Of a DNA stretch of 64,000 nt, positions 56,916-64,000 are shown one piece after another (position 1 is the first letter of the stretch; each line of letters starts with the position of its first letter). The stretch comes from Aphrocallistes beatrix (Eukaryota > Porifera > Hexactinellida > Sceptrulophora > Aphrocallistidae), in NCBI GenBank assembly GCA_963281255.1, contig OY725493.1:619550-683549 (forward strand), written 5' to 3'. The notes under the pieces are model-generated. The model was not told the DNA's origin, did no database searches, and was given only the letters and a program-made list of their open reading frames with translations. The position numbers were made by a program, and so were the translations under genes.

Positions 56916-57180
56916 ATGAAACAACTTCTAAAAATTGTCTGGACAATCATCTTAATAGTTTCATTGCTCTCATTATTGGTTAATGGAGCTATAGTAATAT
57001 GGTAAGGAACAGAGTTAGGACAACAACAGACTTGATGCACATTCACTCACTCAAGTATGCGATTGCTAGAGCTACTGTCACTGGTGCAGATAGTGTATGT
57101 CGCATTTGTGAAGAAAGTTGTCGAGAATGCCACACGACACATGCCTCTCGACTATGGGCTACATCAATTCTCAGAGGATA
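56916..57180 (+). pseudogene. Discoidin family copy C (truncated)
   Basis: Starts MKQLLKIVWTIILIVSLLSLLVNG like gene A, but an inserted segment after the signal peptide gives a stop (ATATGGTAA). The frame resumes as MVRNRVRTTTDLM and ends soon after CRECHTTHAS, where family similarity stops. The discoidin domain is missing. Confidence 0.8.
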
Positions 57181-58413
57181 GACTATACTGTCTAACCAAG
57201 TAATGAAATGTGAATGTCGAGTTAGTTTTTCTGTGATATCACAGGACTCCCTACTACTTTCATGTTATGCTTGGTTACTCATTAAATGTGTGCTGTACAT
57301 TATTCACTACATCCCTTGTAGGGCCGCAGGACTCATTGTATGGAACATTCGATCACTTAGGAATAATCTACAATAATACGTATTCATCATATAAAAGTGA
57401 AAATCACTTTTGGGGCCATTAATATCGCTGCAGGTCCAAATGGGGACTTTCTGGGGGCGAACGTTGGGAACCACTGATCTAGATCAAAGAATATGCGAGC
57501 TCAAACACATTAATGACGTTTTCAAGTTTTCAAGTCTAAATTGTGGGTAACTTTTGACTTTTAACCCTAGATTATCGAAAACTCGGGATATCGCGGATGT
57601 CCCCAGCCATTTTCAATAGGAAAGAAGCCATAAAGTTGTACCACTGGGTACATTTCGGTAGTTTTAGGTTAACTGTGTCGAATTCCCTTTTCTTGCAAAA
57701 TTAACTCAGTCAACTTGAAGAAGAGACAATTCTACGTCATTAAGTACTCATATTCTTTGTTATAATGACAGAGAGGATTTCTGGTTAGAAATTTGGGAAA
57801 AATTAAAGTTCAAAATTCCGATTACAGTATAGATTCGTACGTATACATAGCATCAGTGTTATATACTATATATGGCTATATTTCCTTGTAGAGACAATGT
57901 ATATTACAACACAAATACTATAAAGTAAAATTTCCCAAATTATAGCAATACAGGATAATATATAAATTTCCCTATTATACTTGCCTAATAGGATACAGAA
58001 CAGGTAAAACTTCCGAATTTCTAAGGATAATAAATAAAATGATCAGTAACAACATTATATTCAGTGATTAAATTCTTGTATACGATATACCATGTTATGT
58101 CTATGGTTACATTTCCTTGTAGACAATGTATATTGCAACACAAATACTACAAGTATAAGGTAAATTTTCCCAAATTATAGCAATACAGGAAAATATATAA
58201 ATTTTCCTAATTATACTTGCCTAATAGGATACAGAACAGGTAAAACTTCCGAATTTCCTAAGATTATAAATGAAAGGACCAGTAACAAAAATCCACTCAG
58301 CGATTAAATTATTGTACTAATATTGGTGCGGGAGAAAATTCTTTTGCAAACAATAAAATAAACATTGAAGCACAAGATCGAGATTAGAACAGTCAGAATT
58401 GAAATTCATCAAA

Positions 58414-58937
58414 ATGAAACTACCTTCAGATATTATCCGAACTACCATCTTAATAGTGTCATTGCTCTCATTATTGGCCAATGGACAGATAGAGTAAGGA
58501 ACAGAGTTAACACAACAACAGACTTGATGCGCATTCACTCACTCAAGTATGCGATTGCTAGAGCTACTGTCACTGGTGCAGGGAGTCTATGCAACGGATG
58601 TGCAGGTCATACCTCTGTATTCAAATCACCAAAAGAATTTAGATATGCATATAGTAGTTGGCCAAATTACATGACTTTCCAGTTGATTAGGCCAGAAATA
58701 ATCAACTTAATTGAGTTCCATCTGTACGATCTGGATGTTAGACACTACACATACACTCTAGAGTACTCATTGGACGGGAGTAACTGGGTAGCACTGAGGA
58801 CTGATGCTAGAGGGGAAGGATATGAGATGATACAGACTGGACAAGATATCGAACTGCAGTGGATACGTATAAAGGGAAAAAATAGTGTAAACAACGATTT
58901 CCACCTTTTCTCTCTGAGTATTAATTATATCTTGTAA
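58414..58937 (+). pseudogene. Discoidin family copy D (frameshift at the signal peptide junction)
   Basis: The ATG at 58414 opens MKLPSDIIRTTILIVSLLSLLANGQIE-stop. Compared with gene E there is a two-base insertion (atagAGtaagg) immediately after the signal peptide; the rest, RVRNRVNTTTDLM to SINYIL, is intact in another frame and includes the full discoidin-like domain. The Cys cluster is reduced to C-x2-C. No ATG suits the downstream frame until DLM. Probably a recent pseudogene, unless the leader is bypassed. Confidence 0.75.
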
Positions 58938-59552
58938 TGCAATGAGTATTTGGAAACTCATTTCAAGATACTCACATGTTATGTTAGTTTGTAATATCAT
59001 ATGATCCCCTCTTATGTTGATGTTCGTTTATTCTCAATGCCTGCTGTAAATAAACATTTCCAAGCAAAGTACAATCGTGGGTTGGGAATGCTGCATTTTA
59101 GTAAAAAACAAGGTTGCCACCGAATAGTTCAATATTCGGTTAGACCAAATACTATTTGGCAAATAGTTGATATTCGGTTGGGAACTGAATATCAGTATTC
59201 GTATTCGGTTAGGGAACTATCTTATATATTAAAACTCCAGGATTTTTTTGTTTGTTTGTTTGTTTGTCCGAATTGATTGAAGAATTGGCAAGTCGTAGAG
59301 ATACGAAAATTGGCACGTATGTGTCAAATGATGAATCTAGGATTAAGTTCGAAGATCTAAGCGAAATGTTCAAAATTATTAGGCAACGACACTGAAATAA
59401 TGAGTTAATGTATGCTTGCATTAGACTAACTACAAGAGAATGCAAACACTGATTAGCAGTAGTTGAGCTTTCTGATAATAGAATATAAAAGTCTATTATT
59501 AAGAAATCTTTATAAAACTATCATAACAGTCAGGAAAAAAATTAGCTTTTAG

Positions 59553-59842
59553 ATGAAACAGCTTCTAAAAATTGTCTGGACAATCATCTTAATAGTTTCA
59601 TTGCTCTCATTATTGGTTAATGGAGCTATAGTAATATGGTAAGGAACAGAGTTAGGACAACAACATACTTGATGCACATTCATTCACTCAAGTATGCGAT
59701 TGCTAGAGCTACTGTCACTGGTGCAGATAGTGTATGCCGCATATGTAAAGAAAGTTGTCGAGAATACCACACAACACATGCCTCTCGACTATGGGCTACA
59801 TCTATTCTCACTGAGGATATACTATATTGTCTATCCAGGTAA
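59553..59842 (+). pseudogene. Discoidin family copy C' (duplicate of C)
   Basis: Same signal peptide, same ATATGGTAA stop and same truncation after THAS as copy C, so the damage predates the tandem duplication. Differs from C by point changes (for example CKESCREYHTTHAS). Confidence 0.8.
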
Positions 59843-59945
59843 TGAAATGTGAATGTCGAGTTTCTGTGATATCACAGGACTCCCTACTACTTTCATGTTA
59901 TGCTTGGTTACTCATTCAATGTGTGCTGTTCATTATTCACTACAT

Positions 59946-60129
59946 CAGTGGTTCCCAACTGGTGGTCTACAGCCCCATGTAGGGCCGCAGGACTGAATAT
60001 ATGGGGCCATTCGATCACTTAGGAATAATCTACAATAATACATATTCATCATATAAAATTGAAAATCACTTTTGGGGCCATCACAATATCGCTGCAGGTC
60101 CAAATGGGGGCGAACGTTGGGAACCACTG
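59946..60129. mobile_element. hAT-like MITE with cagtggttcccaac ends
   Basis: Ends cagtggttcccaactggtgg and gcgaacgttgggaaccactg form a clear inverted pair. The orthologous position in duplication unit 1 (57310-57480) has only the right end, so the left half was lost there. Confidence 0.7.
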
Positions 60130-60730
60130 ATCTAGATCAAAGAATATGCGTGCTCAAACACATTAATGACGCTTCCAAGTTTTCAAAGTCTAAATTGTGG
60201 GTAACTTTTGACTTTTAATAATTATCCCTAGAAAACTCGCGATATCGCGGATGTCCCCAGCCATTTTCAATAAGAAAGCCATAAAGTTGTACCACTGTGG
60301 TACATTTTGGAAGTCTTAGGTTAACTGTGCCAAACGGCCTTTTCTTGCAAAATTAACTCAGTCAACTTGAAGAAGAGACAATTCTACGTCTTTAAGTACT
60401 CATATTCTTTGAAGTTATAATAACAGAAAGGATTTCTGGTTAGAAATTTGGGAAAAATTAAACTTCAAAATTCCGATTACAGTATAGATTGGTACGTATA
60501 CATAGCATCAGTGTTATATACTATATATGGCTATACATCCTTGTAGAGACAATGTATATTACAACACAAATACTATAAAGTAAAATTTCCCAAATTATAG
60601 CAATACAGGAAAATATATAAATTTTCTTAATCATACTTTCCTAATAGGATACAGAACAGGTAAAACTTCCGAATTTCTAAGGATAATAAATAAAATGATC
60701 AGTAACAACATTATATTCAGTGATTAAATT

Positions 60731-63483
60731 CTTGTATACGATATACCATGTTATGTCTATGGTTACATTTCCTTGTAGACAATGTATATTGCCACACAAG
60801 TACTATAAGGTAAAATTTCCCAAATTATAGCAATACAGGAAAATATATAAATTTCCCTAATTATACTTGCCTAATAGGATACAGAACAGGTAAAACTTCC
60901 GAATTTCTAAGGATAATAAATAAAATGATCAGTAACAACATTATATTCAGTGATTAAATACTTGTATACGATATACCATGTTACGTCTATGGTTACATTT
61001 CCTTGTAGACAATGTATATTGCCACACAAGTACTATAAGGTAAAATTTCCCAAATTATAGCAATACAGGAAAATATATAAATTTCCCTATTATACTTGCC
61101 TAATAGGATACAGAACAGGTAAAACTTCCGAATTTCTAAGGATAATAAATAAAATGATCAGTAACAACATTATATTCAGTGATTAAATACTTGTATACGA
61201 TATACCATGTTATGTCTATGGTTACATTTCCTTGTAGACAATGTATATTGCCACACAAGTACTATAAGGTAAAATTTCCCAAATTATAGCAATACAGGAA
61301 AATATATAAATTTCCCTATTATACTTGCCTAATAGGATACAGAACAGGTAAAACTTCCGAATTTCTAAGGATAATAAATAAAATGATCAGTAACAACATT
61401 ATATTCAGTGATTAAATACTTGTATACGATATACCATGTTATGTCTATGGTTACATTTCCTTGTAGACAATGTATATTGCCACACAAGTACTATAAGGTA
61501 AAATTTCCCAAATTATAGCAATACAGGAAAATATATAAATTTCCCTATTATACTTGCCTAATAGGATACAGAACAGGTAAAACTTCCGAATTTCTAAGGA
61601 TAATAAATAAAATGATCAGTAACAACATTATATTCAGTGATTAAATACTTGTATACGATATACCATGTTACGTCTATGGTTACATTTCCTTGTAGACAAT
61701 GTATATTGCCACACAAGTACTATAAGGTAAAATTTCCCAAATTATAGCAATACAGGAAAATATATAAATTTCCCTAATTATACTTGCCTAATAGGATACA
61801 GAACAGGTAAAACTTCCGAATTTCTAAGGATAATAAATAAAATGATCAGTAACAACATTATATTCAGTGATTAAATACTTGTATACGATATACCATGTTA
61901 TGTCTATGGTTACATTTCCTTGTAGACAATGTATATTGCCACACAAGTACTATAAGGTAAAATTTCCCAAATTATAGCAATACAGGAAAATATATAAATT
62001 TCCCTAATTATACTTGCCTAATAGGATACAGAACAGGTAAAACTTCCGAATTTCTAAGGATAATAAATAAAATGATCAGTAACAACATTATATTCAGTGA
62101 TTAAATACTTGTATACGATATACCATGTTACGTCTATGGTTACATTTCCTTGTAGACAATGTATATTGCCACACAAGTACTATAAGGTAAAATTTCCCAA
62201 ATTATAGCAATACAGGAAAATATATAAATTTCCCTATTATACTTGCCTAATAGGATACAGAACAGGTAAAACTTCCGAATTTCTAAGGATAATAAATAAA
62301 ATGATCAGTAACAACATTATATTCAGTGATTAAATACTTGTATACGATATACCATGTTATGTCTATGGTTACATTTCCTTGTAGACAATGTATATTGCCA
62401 CACAAGTACTATAAGGTAAAATTTCCCAAATTATAGCAATACAGGAAAATATATAAATTTCCCTATTATACTTGCCTAATAGGATACAGAACAGGTAAAA
62501 CTTCCGAATTTCTAAGGATAATAAATAAAATGATCAGTAACAACATTATATTCAGTGATTAAATACTTGTATACGATATACCATGTTACGTCTATGGTTA
62601 CATTTCCTTGTAGACAATGTATATTGCCACACAAGTACTATAAGGTAAAATTTCCCAAATTATAGCAATACAGGAAAATATATAAATTTCCCTAATTATA
62701 CTTGCCTAATAGGATACAGAACAGGTAAAACTTCCGAATTTCTAAGGATAATAAATAAAATGATCAGTAACAACATTATATTCAGTGATTAAATACTTGT
62801 ATACGATATACCATGTTATGTCTATGGTTACATTTCCTTGTAGACAATGTATATTGCCACACAAGTACTATAAGGTAAAATTTCCCAAATTATAGCAATA
62901 CAGGAAAATATATAAATTTCCCTAATTATACTTGCCTAATAGGATACAGAACAGGTAAAACTTCCGAATTTCTAAGGATAATAAATAAAATGATCAGTAA
63001 CAACATTATATTCAGTGATTAAATACTTGTATACGATATACCATGTTACGTCTATGGTTACATTTCCTTGTAGACAATGTATATTGCCACACAAGTACTA
63101 TAAGGTAAAATTTCCCAAATTATAGCAATACAGGAAAATATATAAATTTCCCTATTATACTTGCCTAATAGGATACAGAACAGGTAAAACTTCCGAATTT
63201 CTAAGGATAATAAATAAAATGATCAGTAACAACATTATATTCAGTGATTAAATACTTGTATACGATATACCATGTTATGTCTATGGTTACATTTCCTTGT
63301 AGACAATGTATATTGCCACACAAGTACTATAAGGTAAAATTTCCCAAATTATAGCAATACAGGAAAATATATAAATTTCCCTATTATACTTGCCTAATAG
63401 GATACAGAACAGGTTAAACTTCCGAATTTCAAACGATTATAAATGAAAGGACCAGTAACAAAAATCCACTCAGCGATTAAACT
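60731..63483. repeat. Satellite: 12 tandem monomers of 229/230 bp with higher-order pattern
   Basis: Monomer starts (cttgtatacg) are at 60731, 60961, 61190, 61419, 61648, 61878, 62108, 62337, 62566, 62796, 63026 and 63255. Monomers are almost identical and differ at two diagnostic sites: catgttAtgtc or catgttAcgtc (t/c), and ccctaattatac (230 bp) or ccctattatac (229 bp). From 61648 the order acg-230, atg-230, acg-229, atg-229 is repeated twice, making a 918-bp higher-order unit. A diverged unit precedes (about 60490-60730), and the last unit is diverged from 63410, entering the 5' flank of gene E. Two related monomers lie at 57840-58310 before gene D. Not a CRISPR array: the unit is too long and has no spacers. 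Confidence 0.95.
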
Positions 63484-63587
63484 CTTGTACTAATATTTGA
63501 TGCGGGAGAAATTTCCTATGCAAACAATAAAATAAACATTGAAGCACAAGATCGAGATTAGAACAGTCAGAATTGAATTTCATCAAA

Positions 63588-64000
63588 ATGAAACTATCTT
63601 CAGATATTATCCGAACTATCATCTTAATAGTGTCATTGCTCTCATTATTGGTTAATGGACACATAGTAAGGAACAGAGTTAGGACAACAACAGACTTGAT
63701 GCGCATTCACTCACTCAAGTATGCGATCGCTAGAGCTACTGTCACTGGTGCAAATAGTTTGTGTAATATATGCGAAAATGGTTGCCGAAAATGCCATACA
63801 TCACATGCTTCTATATTCAAATCACCGAAAGGATTCCGATATACAGAGATAAGTTGGCCAAATTACATAACTCTCCACTTGATTAGGCCGGAAATAATCA
63901 ACTTAATTGAGTTTCATCTGTGGGATAAAGATACGAGATACTACAATTACACTCTAGAGCACTCACTGGACGGGAGTAACTGGATAGCACTGAGGACTGA
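63588..64000 (+). CDS. Secreted discoidin-like protein, gene E (cut by the window end)
   Basis: Open from the ATG at 63588 through the last base (137 codons). Signal peptide MKLSSDIIRTIILIVSLLSL then VNGH, the conserved NRVRTTTDLMRIHSLKYAIARATVTG, a C-x2-C-x3-C-x2-C cluster, and NLIEFHLWDKDTRYYNYTLEHSLDGSNW. It lacks the two-base insertion of D and is the intact member of that pair. The gene-proximal satellite monomer ends about 105 bp before the ATG. Confidence 0.8.
   Translation, partial: MKLSSDIIRTIILIVSLLSLLVNGHIVRNRVRTTTDLMRIHSLKYAIARATVTGANSLCNICENGCRKCHTSHASIFKSPKGFRYTEISWPNYITLHLIRPEIINLIEFHLWDKDTRYYNYTLEHSLDGSNWIALRT

Larger units (their letters stand above)
56713..58940. repeat. 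Tandem duplication unit 1 (copies C and D)
   Basis: Starts near aaaattattaggcaacgaca and includes broken gene C, a shared non-coding stretch with a degraded hAT end, two satellite-type monomers and gene D. Unit 2 starts at 59367 with the same order (C', hAT MITE, monomers, gene E). The main difference between units is monomer number. Confidence 0.75.

Noticed and set aside
60731..63483. CRISPR-like array
   Set aside because: Contiguous 229/230-bp monomers without unique spacers in an animal genome; it is satellite DNA.

Overview
The window is animal nuclear DNA. Genes have GT-AG introns, and the set includes a NACHT-LRR receptor, a USP8-type deubiquitinase, a MAGI-type multi-PDZ scaffold, SULT-type sulfotransferases and SLC37 transporters. 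Intergenic DNA is AT-rich and crowded with palindromic MITE-like repeats and broken mariner copies. MAGI and the death-fold/NACHT design point to Metazoa. An early-branching invertebrate such as a sponge would fit the NLR style, but the sequence alone does not settle the species. I see no rRNA, tRNA, operon or CRISPR array.

Layout. 1-5289: non-coding DNA with tandemly repeated blocks, several ending in a GTGAGT donor-like site, plus two MITEs. 5290-8703: an intronless NLR (two death-effector-like domains, NACHT, LRR-like tail), preceded directly by a 3' splice site. 8704-12196: intergenic repeats and the USP8 promoter region. 12197-17515: USP8 in two exons that join in phase, with a 1,974-bp intron full of palindromic elements. 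17722-23602: a repeat island of nested palindromes inside one outer pair of inverted ends; it holds a 200-N gap and a dead mariner element. 23.9-46.6 kb: a family cluster bounded by two convergent sulfotransferase copies; between them lie seven SLC37-like sequences (four with essentially full-length reading frames, three broken). 48.0-53.6 kb: eleven exons of a MAGI gene on the minus strand covering PDZ2 to PDZ5, all in phase, including a 20-nt microexon. 54.8-64.0 kb: a tandem family of small secreted discoidin-like (F5/8 type C) proteins, mostly broken, with a satellite of 229/230-bp monomers next to the last copy. Since the MAGI 5' exons are not visible before 54.8 kb, the discoidin family may sit inside a MAGI intron.

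How it fits together. USP8 and MAGI are conserved cell-biology genes with relatively GC-rich exons. The NLR, SLC37, sulfotransferase and discoidin genes are the expanding part of the window: intronless as far as visible, more AT-rich, duplicated in both orientations, and with many frameshifted relatives. SLC37 copies share a compact promoter (TATA box about 45 bp before the ATG), so duplications carried promoters with them. Three loci show expansion of non-coding units next to a gene: the leader-like blocks before the NLR, the SLC37 promoter blocks, and the satellite before the last discoidin gene.
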